A stretch of DNA of 64,000 nucleotides from Actinomadura opuntiae (GCF_030283205.1 NZ_JASNWF010000005.1:434001-498000); one strand, 5' to 3'; counted from the first letter of the stretch, positions 25,013 through 33,528 are shown. Notes: generated by a model from the letters alone, not told the origin. Numbers and translations are program-made.

Positions 25013-25822
25013 TCAGGCGACGGGTACGGATTCGGTGCGGATCTGGCGGAGCAGGTCAGAGGCGAGCTGGTTGGACACCCCGAGGCGAGCGCGCAGCTCG
25101 TCACGGGTGATCGGCTTGCCGTGCCGGTCCCGGTGCTCGAAAGCGACGCGGCGCGCGAACTCGACCAACGGCGCCGCCGGAGCAGGACCGGGCGAGGACG
25201 CCGCGGATTCCTCGACGGCCGGGACCGGAATCGCGGTTTGACCGTCCCGCGCGTCCTTCTCGACGTCACCCCCGCCGGTTCGGTCGTCCCGAACGGACCT
25301 GGTGGTCGGGACGGTGTCGATGGTCTGAGGGCGGTCGTCCTCCCACACCACCCACGGCGAGGACGGCGACGAGGTCGAGGACGGGAGGCCGGAGGAGTCC
25401 GGGACGGGGACCGGCGCCGGGGCCTGTTCGTTTGCCGGGGCCGGGGCGGTCTTGCGGCGCTCCAGCATGGAGACGGCGACCAGGAAGGCCAGGGCGGGGG
25501 TGCCGGCGGTGATCCAGCCCCACACCGACCGGTCGGCCTGTGCGAGGTTGGCGGCGAGGGAGAGCAGGATGCCGCCGACCAGGACTAGCGTCGGCCACGA
25601 CAGCCGCCCGGTGTCTCGCCCGGTGCGTTTGTCTCGCTGCCTCTCCCCGGCCGCCATGACGCAGGTCAGGTCGATGCACACGGCGATGGCCCAGGCCATC
25701 CACCCGCGTTGTCCGTGGTCGGTGGCGGTGTCGCGGATGTGGGTGAACGACCCAGCCGCCGCAATCCCAGCCAGGATCACGACGGGCGCTGAGTCGGCCG
25801 CCACGGCGAGGATGCGTCGCAT
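25013..25822 (-). CDS. SpdB2-like membrane protein (DUF2637)
   Basis: A 269-aa protein. Residues 1-125 contain four hydrophobic segments (VVILAGIAAAGSF, WAIAVCIDLTCVM, LVLVGGILLSLAANLAQA, TPALAFLVAVSML), the DUF2637/SpdB2 pattern. A Ser/Pro-rich linker follows, then a C-terminal small HTH-like region (GKPITRDELRARLGVSNQLASDLLRQI). SpdB proteins help spread of conjugative elements along hyphae. Its ATG overlaps the stop of the upstream gene (TGATG). Confidence 0.85.
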   Translation of the reverse strand: MRRILAVAADSAPVVILAGIAAAGSFTHIRDTATDHGQRGWMAWAIAVCIDLTCVMAAGERQRDKRTGRDTGRLSWPTLVLVGGILLSLAANLAQADRSVWGWITAGTPALAFLVAVSMLERRKTAPAPANEQAPAPVPVPDSSGLPSSTSSPSSPWVVWEDDRPQTIDTVPTTRSVRDDRTGGGDVEKDARDGQTAIPVPAVEESAASSPGPAPAAPLVEFARRVAFEHRDRHGKPITRDELRARLGVSNQLASDLLRQIRTESVPVA

Positions 25823-26121
25823 CAGGCGGCCCGTCGGACGTCGACCAGCGCGAGGAGCGCGGCCATTTCGGGGTCGCAGTGGTGGGTGTCGGCCCAGTCG
25901 TCGACCTCGCCGGAGCGGGACGAGGCGAACGAGTCGGCGCAGCGCTGGCAGCGGGCGACGTGCAGGGACAGGAACTCGTCCCACTCGACCCCGACCGGCC
26001 ACACGTCCCAGGACGACACCGAGGACGGCCGGGACGAGCGCGAGGACGGGGACGAAGGGGACGGGACGACGGTGAACCGGGTGCGAGGACGGGGACGAAG
26101 GACGCGGATGCGGGCAGTCAT
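25822..26121 (-). CDS. Hypothetical AICE protein with Ser/Arg-rich segment and Cys/His pairs
   Basis: A 99-aa protein from ATG 26121 (GGAGG 7 bp upstream). Residues 25-47 are a low-complexity Ser/Pro/Arg stretch coded by GGACGA-type DNA repeats. The C-terminal half has CQRC and HHC, a possible zinc site. I cannot assign a family. It lies between traB and the SpdB2-like gene and is coupled to the latter, so a transfer-related role is inferred. Confidence 0.6.
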   Translation of the reverse strand: MTARIRVLRPRPRTRFTVVPSPSSPSSRSSRPSSVSSWDVWPVGVEWDEFLSLHVARCQRCADSFASSRSGEVDDWADTHHCDPEMAALLALVDVRRAA

Positions 26122-26214
26122 TGGGCAGCCTCCAGGACGGGCTTCGGGCATGGTTCGGGTAGGGACGTGGCGCGATCAGGGCTTACGCCGAGCCGAAGGG
26201 AAGAGGAGCGGCGC

Positions 26215-27555
26215 TTAGGCGGCGGGGCGGATGACCGGGACGGAGCCGATGAGGGTTTGCCAGTCCGGGGTCAGGTGCGCGTACTCGCGCGCGGCTTGTT
26301 CGGCCTGGTATTCGGGGACGTAGACCGAGCGGGCGCGGTGCCAGGCGCCGTCTTGACCGGCGACCACGCACACGCCGGGAGTCTCGGCGGGGATGGCGCG
26401 GGCGGCATCGAGGGCGGCCGGGTCCAGGTCGCCGAGCGTCATGTTGGCGGTTTCGGGGTCGTTGACGCGGTGGCAGACCCGGCCGGAGAGTTGGGCGCGC
26501 AGGGCGGTGACGCCGGGGCCGAGGTCGGAGCCGATGCGCTGTCCGCACACGATCAGGTAGACCGCGAACGCCCGGCCGAGCTGCGCCACCCGCAGCAGCG
26601 CTGTAGCCGTCCGCGAGACCTCGTCTTTCTCGGACTTGTCGGCCATCAGGAACAGTTCGGCGACCTCGTCCACCAGGACCACGATCGGCACCGGCCGCAG
26701 GCCCTCAGGGAGCGTCCAGACGTTGCGGGCACCATGCGCCCGGCACAGCGCCATGCGGGTCTCTACCTCGCCGACGAGGTCAGAGAGCAGGTCGACAGAC
26801 TCTTTGCGGTTGGTGGCCAGCGCCGACAGACGCGGCGCGTACGGGGTGAACTCCACCCCGCCCTTGAGGTCGAAGCCCACCAGCGCGACCGGTTGAGGTG
26901 CGAGGTCGCGGATGATGGCGTTGGCCAGGTTGGACTTGCCGGACTGCGTCGCCCCGGCGTTGAGCCAGTGCGGGACGATGCGGAAGTCCATCACCCAGTC
27001 GGTACCGTTCTCCAGCTTGCCGGGGCGGACCTTGAGCAGCTCGGCGGGTGCGGGCGACAGGATCACCTCGGTGAGCGGGTCACGCATGGTCGCCCACAGC
27101 GTGACGTAGCCGGGCCGGACGTCGACGACCCGCACCGAGTGCACGCGCCAGGCGTGCGCGATGCCTTCGGCCGCCTTCTCGTAGTCCGCCGGGACCTGCC
27201 CGTCGTGCAGGCGGAGCCGCATGCGCCAGCCGAGCCGGGTCGGGCGCAGGATCCCCAGGCGAGGGGCGCGTTCGACGTCGACCCGCCGCACCCGCCGCTT
27301 CTGCTGCACCATGGTGGCCGCCGAGCGGGACGCCACCCCGACGACCGGGACGGCGTCGAGGGTGAGCCGGAACCGGCGCCGGTTGCGGGTCAGCTTGCAG
27401 CCGGACGCGACGTGATGCCACGTCAGGTACACCAGCACCGCGCGGGCGGGGAAGGCGACGCCGTACCAGAACGACACCGGGTGCCACCGGCGCCAGGCCC
27501 AGAGCCCGGCCGCCGCAGCGGCCAGGACCCCGAGCACCGTAAGCATGTCGTTCAT
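26215..27555 (-). CDS. FtsK/SpoIIIE-type DNA translocase (TraB/TraSA-like)
   Basis: A 446-aa protein. N-terminal hydrophobic segments (about 4-22 and 30-48) anchor it, and the motor has Walker A GATQSGKS (201-208) and Walker B IVVLVDEVAEL (291-301). In Streptomyces one such protein suffices to move double-stranded plasmid DNA between mycelia through a hexameric pore, unlike type IV secretion. The C-terminal 60 residues probably hold the clt-recognition wing. ATG 27555 gives the N-terminal anchor. It is the main conjugation gene of the element. Confidence 0.92.
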   Translation of the reverse strand: MNDMLTVLGVLAAAAAGLWAWRRWHPVSFWYGVAFPARAVLVYLTWHHVASGCKLTRNRRRFRLTLDAVPVVGVASRSAATMVQQKRRVRRVDVERAPRLGILRPTRLGWRMRLRLHDGQVPADYEKAAEGIAHAWRVHSVRVVDVRPGYVTLWATMRDPLTEVILSPAPAELLKVRPGKLENGTDWVMDFRIVPHWLNAGATQSGKSNLANAIIRDLAPQPVALVGFDLKGGVEFTPYAPRLSALATNRKESVDLLSDLVGEVETRMALCRAHGARNVWTLPEGLRPVPIVVLVDEVAELFLMADKSEKDEVSRTATALLRVAQLGRAFAVYLIVCGQRIGSDLGPGVTALRAQLSGRVCHRVNDPETANMTLGDLDPAALDAARAIPAETPGVCVVAGQDGAWHRARSVYVPEYQAEQAAREYAHLTPDWQTLIGSVPVIRPAA

Positions 27556-27569
27556 GACCGGGCCGCCGC

Positions 27570-27941
27570 TCAGGCCACGTCCGCCGCAGCGGAACCGGCC
27601 GGAGCGTCCGGGACAGCGACCGGACCCGCGAGCGCGATGCGGGACGCCCGGTAGGCGATCCCCCACCGCTTCTGACCGCCGATCACCTGCTCCCACGGGA
27701 ACGCCACCAGCCCGACCGGCGTCACAATCTGCCCGATCGTCACGTCCTGGTCGCCCGGGACCGACACGTTCACCAGCTCAACGCGCCCCATGGCGTCGGC
27801 CGCCGACAGCCCGACCGTGAACACCGTCTTGCCGTCCCGATCCACCTTCACCTCCCCCGTGTCCTGGTTGACCAGCTTGGGACGCGGCGCCGACACGCAC
27901 ACGAACGTCAGCGCCGACAGATCCACCGGGATGTTGCGCAC
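27570..27941 (-). CDS. SCO3933-family regulatory protein
   Basis: A 123-aa protein from a GTG at 27941, chosen because TGGAGGG stands just upstream and the family begins with the same RxIPVD pattern. Motifs: NIPVDLSALTFVCV, PRPKLVNQDTGEVKVDRDGKTVFTV, VTIGQIVTPVGLVAFPWE. Homologues sit upstream of traB in many AICEs. A role in control of replication/transfer is assumed from position. It is the first gene of the long leftward operon. Confidence 0.8.
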   Translation of the reverse strand: MRNIPVDLSALTFVCVSAPRPKLVNQDTGEVKVDRDGKTVFTVGLSAADAMGRVELVNVSVPGDQDVTIGQIVTPVGLVAFPWEQVIGGQKRWGIAYRASRIALAGPVAVPDAPAGSAAADVA

Positions 27942-27978
27942 GAGAACCCTCCAGAGTTCCGATGACCACTTAGACAAC

Positions 27979-28007
27979 ATAGTCGTCCTAGTCGTCCAAG
28001 CTGTCAA
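27979..28007 (-). promoter_or_regulatory. Promoter and direct-repeat operator of the transfer/replication operon
   Basis: On the minus strand TTGACA (28007-28002) and GACTAT (27984-27979) have 17-bp spacing. The spacer and -10 are covered by a perfect tandem repeat, TAGTCGTCC twice (27980-27997). This is a good candidate for the binding site of the divergently encoded GntR repressor, as KorSA represses pra/tra genes in pSAM2. Confidence 0.6.
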
Positions 28008-28078
28008 GGACGGCATGGTTTCCTTGGCGGGTCGGGTGTGCTGAACTTGAGTCGGAGCCCCCGACGGAAGGCAGATGA

Positions 28079-28474
28079 GTGGTCGAGAGGACCGGACGGC
28101 CCGGGTACCTGCAGATAGCCGATGACCTGCGGCAACAGATCCGGGACGGGCGACTCGCCGCCGGGCAGGCCCTACCGTCGACGGCCCGGCTCCGCGAGGA
28201 GTACGACGTGTCCGCCGGGGTCGTAAAGGCCGCCATCAGCGTGTTGCGGACCGAAGGGGCCGTGATCGGCCAGCAGGGCAAGGGCGTGTTCGTCCGCGAC
28301 CAGGCCGACGCCCCGCCGTCCGTCCAGACCGCGCCGGCGACCGGCGAGGACGACGTGACGATGAAGCAGCTCACGGAGGTCCTCGCCGCTATCCGCGATC
28401 TCGGAGAGCGGGTCGCCCGGATCGAGCGGGCCGTTTTCCCAGAGCCTCCGCGAGCTGGTCAGCCCGGCAAATGA
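28079..28474 (+). CDS. GntR-family repressor (KorSA-like)
   Basis: A 131-aa protein from GTG 28079 (GGAAGG upstream). Residues 5-75 form a GntR winged HTH (YLQIADDLRQQIRDGRLAAGQALPS, REEYDVSAGVVKAAISVL, VFVRDQ). The C-terminal 50 residues are a short helical, probably coiled-coil dimerisation part, without a full UTRA ligand domain. Divergent from the AICE operon, with the repeat-containing promoter between, it is the likely repressor of transfer and replication. Confidence 0.85.
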   Translation: MVERTGRPGYLQIADDLRQQIRDGRLAAGQALPSTARLREEYDVSAGVVKAAISVLRTEGAVIGQQGKGVFVRDQADAPPSVQTAPATGEDDVTMKQLTEVLAAIRDLGERVARIERAVFPEPPRAGQPGK

Positions 28475-28742
28475 GCTCGTCCAGCTCTGCAAGAACCAGC
28501 TCCCACAGCTCCTGTGGTGTCCGCTCCTGCTCGTCGCCGCCCGCCACTGGCGATCGCCTCCCACTGTGATCCGTCTCTCATCCGGCACAGCAATATTCGT
28601 GTCAGGAGATGCCTCTAGCCCATCACTAATGCATCATCGGGTTCTTTCACGTCCGTTTATACGTCCGCTTTCACACCCCCATGGCAGACGCTCGGGACAT
28701 GCGCATTTGTGCCGACATCTGCGGCGAAACGGAAGGCCATGA
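28475..28742. other. Intergenic region before the HTH-kinase genes
   Basis: No gene is seen. The right part is AT-richer and contains a direct repeat of ACGTCCGTTT/ACGTCCGCTT (about 28649-28673), a possible operator in the promoter of the downstream HTH-kinase gene. Confidence 0.4.
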
Positions 28743-29777
28743 ATGACCACGACCAAGCAGCGTCCCGGTTGGCAACCCACGAAGCTGCGCGAGCGCCGAG
28801 AGACCCACGGGCTCACTCTTGAGTCCGCCGGGGACAAGTTGCGCACTGTGGCCGAGCGGGGCGGACTCAAGGTCGCGGCGAACTTCCAGACGCTATGGGG
28901 CCACGAGAACGGCAGCATGTACCCAGGGCCGCACTACCGCCGCGCCTACTGCCTCATGTACGAGGCCACCGAGCCTGAGCTTGGCTTTCGCCTTCCGCTC
29001 CCCGGTGAAGAAACCGGAGACCTGACGCTTCCGCTGCCCGCACCGCTCAACCCGGCAGCCACCGAGGATGCCGCCAACGCCATCACGCAGGGACTCGACC
29101 GCGTCTCCGACCAGACCCAGGACCGGGACCCTACCGCCGGCGATGCGCTCAAAGCCCGCGTGGTCAGCGCATGGCGAGGCCGAGCAATGAGTGGCAGCAT
29201 CGCCACCACCACGCTCGTCCTGGTCGGTGGCTACGCCGGATCAGGGAAGACGGAGTTCGCGCGCTTCCTCGGCGATGTGTCCGGATGGGCATTCCTGGAC
29301 AAGGACTCGATCACCCGCCGCCTCACCGAACGCCTTCTCGTCTCCATGGGTGGCGACCCGCACGACCGCCACACCGACCTCTATCTGAAAGAGGTCAGGC
29401 CCCTGGAATACAAATGCCTCATGGACACCGCGAACGACAACATCGATTGCGGCATATCCACGATCCTCGCCGCCCCGTTCATCTCCGAACTCAACGACGA
29501 GGCATGGCTCGGACGCCTCACCAACCGATGCAAGGCCAAGGGCGTGGACGTCGCGGTGATCTGGGTCCGGTGCGATGTCGACTCCATGCGCGAGTACATC
29601 GAGTTTCGCGACGCTCCCCGCGACGCGTGGAAGCTGGCGAACTGGGACGAGTACGCCGCCGGCCTCAACACCGAGACCAGCCCGCCCGGCGTTCACCTCA
29701 CCGTCGACAACCGCCTAGGCGCAGCGATCAGCATCGCCGACCAGACGCGCGAAGCCCTGCGTAGGGTCTTGTCATGA
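28743..29777 (+). CDS. XRE-HTH / P-loop kinase (zeta-toxin/AAA_33-like) fusion, copy 1
   Basis: A 344-aa fusion. Residues 12-75 are an XRE-like HTH; residues 158-340 are a P-loop kinase with Walker A GGYAGSGKT (162-170), FLDKDSITRRL, and a lid-like region RDAPRDAWKLANWDEY. The kinase half resembles AAA_33/zeta-toxin kinases that phosphorylate small molecules or nucleotide sugars. The copy at 31422-32354 has an almost identical kinase half but a different HTH. The start has GGAAGG 6 bp upstream. It overlaps the next gene by ATGA. A toxin, defence or nucleotide-signalling role is only inferred. Confidence 0.75.
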   Translation: MTTTKQRPGWQPTKLRERRETHGLTLESAGDKLRTVAERGGLKVAANFQTLWGHENGSMYPGPHYRRAYCLMYEATEPELGFRLPLPGEETGDLTLPLPAPLNPAATEDAANAITQGLDRVSDQTQDRDPTAGDALKARVVSAWRGRAMSGSIATTTLVLVGGYAGSGKTEFARFLGDVSGWAFLDKDSITRRLTERLLVSMGGDPHDRHTDLYLKEVRPLEYKCLMDTANDNIDCGISTILAAPFISELNDEAWLGRLTNRCKAKGVDVAVIWVRCDVDSMREYIEFRDAPRDAWKLANWDEYAAGLNTETSPPGVHLTVDNRLGAAISIADQTREALRRVLS

Positions 29778-30364
29778 CCAGCCCCGGCGTGATCCTCTAC
29801 GGCCCGCCGACCAGCGGCAAGGACACCACCACGGCCGAACTCTCCCGCCTGGACGACCGGTACGCCCTCCTGCCGAAGCTCAAGACCGGCACCGGCCGCA
29901 GCACCGGCTACCGACTCGTCTCGGACGCCGAGCGCGAGACGCTCCGCGCCGCGGGCCGCCTGGTCGTCGAGACCCGCCGCTACGGCAACGTCTACGCCAT
30001 CGACCGCCAGGACGTCGCCGCCCTGGTCGACGCCGACCGCGTCCCGGTTGTCCATATGGGAAACGTCGCCGACTTGCAACGCCTACGCGCCGCCGTTCCG
30101 CTCGCCTGGACAAGCGTCCTGCTCTGGGTCCCTCGCGACGTCTGCGCCAAACGCTCCGAGCACCGAGGCGACAGCGACACACCCAAGCGCCTCCAGGCTT
30201 GGGACGAGACCTTCGCCGACCTCCGAGCCACGGCCGAGATGCCGGTCTTCAACGCGATCATCCACACCGACCGTACGGACGCGACCGAGACGGCCCGCCG
30301 CATCATCGCCGCCGTAGCCGCCGGTCCCGGCGAGCCCATCACCGTCCCGGTCGACCTCACGTAG
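29774..30364 (+). CDS. Guanylate-kinase-like / PhnN-like P-loop kinase
   Basis: A 196-aa protein with Walker A GPPTSGKDTTT at residues 10-20, a TGTGRSTGYRLVSDAE segment like the substrate loop of guanylate kinases, and an Arg-containing lid (LWVPRDVCAKRSEHRGD). It could phosphorylate a nucleotide or ribose 1,5-bisphosphate. Its ATG overlaps the preceding HTH-kinase stop, so the two kinases are made together. It is not the housekeeping guanylate kinase (short, divergent, in element cargo). Confidence 0.7.
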   Translation: MTSPGVILYGPPTSGKDTTTAELSRLDDRYALLPKLKTGTGRSTGYRLVSDAERETLRAAGRLVVETRRYGNVYAIDRQDVAALVDADRVPVVHMGNVADLQRLRAAVPLAWTSVLLWVPRDVCAKRSEHRGDSDTPKRLQAWDETFADLRATAEMPVFNAIIHTDRTDATETARRIIAAVAAGPGEPITVPVDLT

Positions 30365-30425
30365 AGGACCGCGCGGCAGGGCCGTCCACGACACCCCAGC
30401 CGTTCACCCTGCCGCGCGGCCGTCC

Positions 30426-30611
30426 TCACGGCCAAGGCCACCCGTCCGACGCTTGGATGGCCACGGCCAGCTCTCGCAGCGTCAGCGCCTCCACCAGGCG
30501 CCATCGCCCGGACGCGGGCACCATCGCCCAGTACGCCCGCGTGTACGTCCCCCACCAGCACGGCACTCCGAAACGCGCTCCAAGCTCGACCAGCGCCGTC
30601 TCGGCGTCCAT
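30426..30611 (-). CDS. Hypothetical small protein (61 aa)
   Basis: Starts MDAETALVELGARFG at 30611, in TGATG overlap with the upstream stop. It is Trp-rich (WWGTYTRAYWAMVP) with a C-terminal amphipathic helix. I do not recognise it. It is the last of three coupled leftward genes lying between the two HTH-kinase loci. Confidence 0.5.
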   Translation of the reverse strand: MDAETALVELGARFGVPCWWGTYTRAYWAMVPASGRWRLVEALTLRELAVAIQASDGWPWP

Positions 30612-31039
30612 CACATGCCGCCTGGACTCCGAACCCGCATCGCCAGGTCCAGCCACGGCGGCCGCAACGAGGCTGCCACCGCCGAAGCGGCCAGGTCGAC
30701 ACAGCAGCATGGGGCGACCAGGTCACCGGTACTCGACCGGAACCACCAGCAGCCATCCCCGCGGACGACAGTGATGCTGTCCCCGAGGCACGGCGCGTCA
30801 GCCGAGTACACCCGGAGCATCGCGGGCGACTCGGCATACCGGCGCTCAATCGTCCACCCGTCCTGCCGCAGCGCACGCCGCAGCCGCCCGAGGTACAACC
30901 GAGCGCGCCACGGCCGAGGCGACGCGGCCAGTGCATCCGGGGGGACAAGCACCGGCCGCGCCACCTCAACCTCCCCCGGGGCCGCCCCGGACTCATTAGC
31001 GGCCCCGTCCGGTGATGGCACGGGAGCGGACACCATCAC
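30611..31039 (-). CDS. Hypothetical protein (142 aa)
   Basis: A proline-rich N-terminus (1-40) is followed by a compact domain with RLYLGRLRRALRQDGWTIERRY, ITVVRGDGCWWFRSSTG and a CCC triplet. No family is recognised. Its GTG/ATG start overlaps the stop of the upstream gene (GTGATG), and its own stop overlaps the next start, so the three genes form one coupled operon. Confidence 0.55.
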   Translation of the reverse strand: MMVSAPVPSPDGAANESGAAPGEVEVARPVLVPPDALAASPRPWRARLYLGRLRRALRQDGWTIERRYAESPAMLRVYSADAPCLGDSITVVRGDGCWWFRSSTGDLVAPCCCVDLAASAVAASLRPPWLDLAMRVRSPGGM

Positions 31040-31275
31040 CAGGCCCTCTTGGTCCTACCGGCCGCGCGCTCGCGCTCCTCGACGAGCGCCGTCCGCAGCG
31101 CCTCAGCGTCCGACCGGATCACCGTCGGGTCGACACCCGCCGCGCGGTCGAGCAGCGTGGCGACCCAGTCGCCAGCCTGCCCGTCCCAGCGTCGAGACCT
31201 CCAGATGCGATGCCCCGTGAACTCCTCTTGGAGCTGGCGGAGAACCGCGTCTTCCCGTGGCGCATGTGTCTGCAT
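31036..31275 (-). CDS. Hypothetical small protein (79 aa)
   Basis: Starts MQTHAPREDAVLRQLQEEF at 31275 with AAGGA 8 bp upstream. The pattern EEFTGHRIWRSRRWDGQAGDWVATLLD occurs in short actinomycete proteins of unknown role, often beside HTH regulators. It is the first gene of the three-gene leftward operon, divergent from the second HTH-kinase gene (146 bp apart), with which it probably shares regulation. Confidence 0.55.
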   Translation of the reverse strand: MQTHAPREDAVLRQLQEEFTGHRIWRSRRWDGQAGDWVATLLDRAAGVDPTVIRSDAEALRTALVEERERAAGRTKRAW

Positions 31276-31421
31276 CGTGGGTGTCCTTGCGATCGAACGG
31301 CGAGCCCGCCGAGCGGGCCCGAACGGCACGATGACCAGCGTTCCGGCGCAGCTCGATTGACAAAGGAGCCTGACAGGGGGCCAGGTGTGGGCCACACTCG
31401 ATGTCGGGAGGTGCCCGCGGC

Positions 31422-32354
31422 ATGACCACCGAGAAGCGACGGGAGTTCGGCGCCTACCTCAGGCGCCTAAGAGGCAGCAGAAGCCAAAGTGCGCTCGCCG
31501 CCGAGCTGTGCGCCCTCATCGGCTCTGACACCCTCACCCGACACGAGGTATCCCGATGGGAGCGCGGCGAGCGCATCCCCGACGACTGGTTGCCACACCT
31601 CGCGCGCGTCCACAACGTCCCGCTCAACGTCCTGGAGCGCATGGCGGCCGAAGCCCGCGGCAAGACTCCGTGCGCGGCCGGTGCCCCGTTCGACCTCTCG
31701 CCGTTCTTCCCCGACACCGTCCCTCTCACCACGCGCCTGGCGAACGCCTGGCACGGCCGAGCCGTCGCCAACGCCGGAGGCAACCCCACGCTCGTCCTGG
31801 TCGGCGGCTATGCCGGATCCGGCAAGACCGAGTTCGCCCGCTTCCTCTCCGACCTGTCCGGATGGGCCTTCCTGGACAAGGACGCCCTCACCCGCCGTCT
31901 GGCCGAGCGCCTGCTCATCTCGTTGAACGGCGACCCGCACGATCGCCACACCGACCTCTACCGCGCCGAGGTCCGCCCCCACGAGTACCGGTGCATGATG
32001 AACGCCGCCTACGCCAACATCGACTGCGGCGTCTCGATCATCCTGGCGGCCCCGTTCATCGACGAACTCAACGACCCCTCATGGCTGCCGCGTCTCACCC
32101 ACCGATGTCAGGCCAAGGGCGTCGACGTGACCGCGATCTGGGTGCACAGCGATGTCGACACCATGCACGAGTACATCGAGCTGCGAGACGCCGCCCGCGA
32201 CGGGTGGAAGCTCGCCCATTGGGACGAGTACAGCGCCGGCCTCAACACCGAGGACCCGCCCGAGGCCGCACATCTCACCATCGACAACCGCCTAGGCGCA
32301 GCCGTAAGCCTCGCCGACCAAACCCGCCGAGCCCTAACCAAGCTCATCCCATAG
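31422..32354 (+). CDS. XRE-HTH / P-loop kinase (zeta-toxin/AAA_33-like) fusion, copy 2
   Basis: A 310-aa fusion from ATG 31422 (GGGAGG 10 bp upstream). Residues 5-75 are a typical XRE domain (LRRLRGSRSQSALAAEL, RHEVSRWERGERIP), unrelated in detail to that of copy 1. Residues 124-305 are a kinase with Walker A GGYAGSGKT (128-136) and long identities to copy 1: GDPHDRHTDLY, NIDCG, LAAPFI, DNRLGAA. The HTH has thus been exchanged while the kinase was kept. It may sense and phosphorylate the same substrate under different control. Confidence 0.75.
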   Translation: MTTEKRREFGAYLRRLRGSRSQSALAAELCALIGSDTLTRHEVSRWERGERIPDDWLPHLARVHNVPLNVLERMAAEARGKTPCAAGAPFDLSPFFPDTVPLTTRLANAWHGRAVANAGGNPTLVLVGGYAGSGKTEFARFLSDLSGWAFLDKDALTRRLAERLLISLNGDPHDRHTDLYRAEVRPHEYRCMMNAAYANIDCGVSIILAAPFIDELNDPSWLPRLTHRCQAKGVDVTAIWVHSDVDTMHEYIELRDAARDGWKLAHWDEYSAGLNTEDPPEAAHLTIDNRLGAAVSLADQTRRALTKLIP

Positions 32355-32368
32355 CCGCAGGTCAGTCA

Positions 32369-32468
32369 GGCAGCGCCGCGCCGGATGAGAACTTTCTCTA
32401 CGTCTTCAAGGGCGCCCGCTCCGCGGTCGCCGGCGGCCGCCCGCCCCGGCGCGCCGGGCGTGCGGCCT
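32369..32468 (+). repeat. Dispersed repeat, copy A
   Basis: About 100 bp that recurs at 40264-40358 outside the element, with very few mismatches in the core containing TACGTCTTCAAGGGCGCCCG. Neither copy lies in a convincing gene. It may be a small mobile or RNA-coding repeat or a gene relic. Confidence 0.7.
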
Positions 32469-32568
32469 GTCCCGTCCGGTCCCGCCGCGCCGGGACGCCC
32501 GCCCGCTCACTATCGAAGCTGAACCAAATTCGCAAGCAAGTGAAGCTCATTCCCCTTACGCTCATACG

Positions 32569-33480
32569 GTGCGGGTTTACCAGAACGACCTTGACGATCT
32601 TGCTTGCCCGAGTTGCGGTGAGCGGGGCGGTATGACACCCGAGGCGGTTGCAGGCGAGTTCGACAGCGAGGGCCTGGTAATTGCCATCTGCGAAGCTTCC
32701 AACAGTGATCTTGCCTCGAAGAGAGCCCACTGCAGTCAACGAGTCGTTCTCTCCGGTTCGCCGGGGCACTTCCGAAGACTCTGGCCACCCGCCCGCAGCA
32801 GTGACGCGGACCCTGCGATACCAGCGCCGCTCGCGGCGAGTCTGGCCGAAGCTCGTCTATGCCATGACGTAGGAGCGCACACCGCCGCCAGCATCATGGT
32901 ACGTCGCACGCTTGAGGGGCTCTGTGCGGATCGCGGCATCGGCGACGTCACCGGCAAGGGCGGACACAAGTCCCTACATGTCAAGTTGCATGATCTGCAC
33001 ACTGCGGGTGCGATCACAGCCGAGCTGCTCGACTGGGCCCTCCACCTCAAGGAGGTCGGAAACGATGCGGCTCACGACATCGCGGTATTCGCTACTCGTG
33101 AGGACGCCGAAGACGCGATCGCTTTGGCGGAAGACATGCTTCGTCACCTGTACGTCGCTCCTGCCCGCTACGCACGTGCCAAGGCACGGCGAGAGCGGGA
33201 CCGGCAGATCAAGCAGATGCCGGAAGTCGATGTTCATTACACAGTCGACGTCCAGGAAGACGGGACAACCACTCTTGAGGCAAAGCGCCCGCAAGGAGTG
33301 GGCTTCCAACTGCCTCCCGAGGAAACCTTGGCGGTGATCTGGGGGAGCAGCTTCGAGATGTCCGAACTGCACCAGCAGCTTGAGAGGACGGTCACGGCGA
33401 AGCTCCTGGACAACTCGCTGAGGCTGGGCAAGTTCATCCAGGTAGATGCTCGTACCGGCGCGCCGGTCTCAAGCACATAG
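32569..33480 (+). CDS. DUF4145 (HEPN-like) protein
   Basis: A 303-aa protein of lower GC (about 58%). GTG 32569 is the start. A CPSCG pair lies near residue 13. Residues 85-200 match DUF4145: ARLCHDVGAHTAASIMVRRTLEGLC, HDLHTAGAITAELLDWALHLKEVGNDAAHD. DUF4145 is a HEPN-related helical domain common in restriction and defence loci. The C-terminal 100 residues have no known family. A role in phage defence or RNA cleavage is plausible but not shown. Confidence 0.75.
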   Translation: MRVYQNDLDDLACPSCGERGGMTPEAVAGEFDSEGLVIAICEASNSDLASKRAHCSQRVVLSGSPGHFRRLWPPARSSDADPAIPAPLAASLAEARLCHDVGAHTAASIMVRRTLEGLCADRGIGDVTGKGGHKSLHVKLHDLHTAGAITAELLDWALHLKEVGNDAAHDIAVFATREDAEDAIALAEDMLRHLYVAPARYARAKARRERDRQIKQMPEVDVHYTVDVQEDGTTTLEAKRPQGVGFQLPPEETLAVIWGSSFEMSELHQQLERTVTAKLLDNSLRLGKFIQVDARTGAPVSST

Positions 33481-33528
33481 AGAGCTGAGCGCCGCTGAGT
33501 TCCATTCAAGATGTTGAGCGAGATCGAA

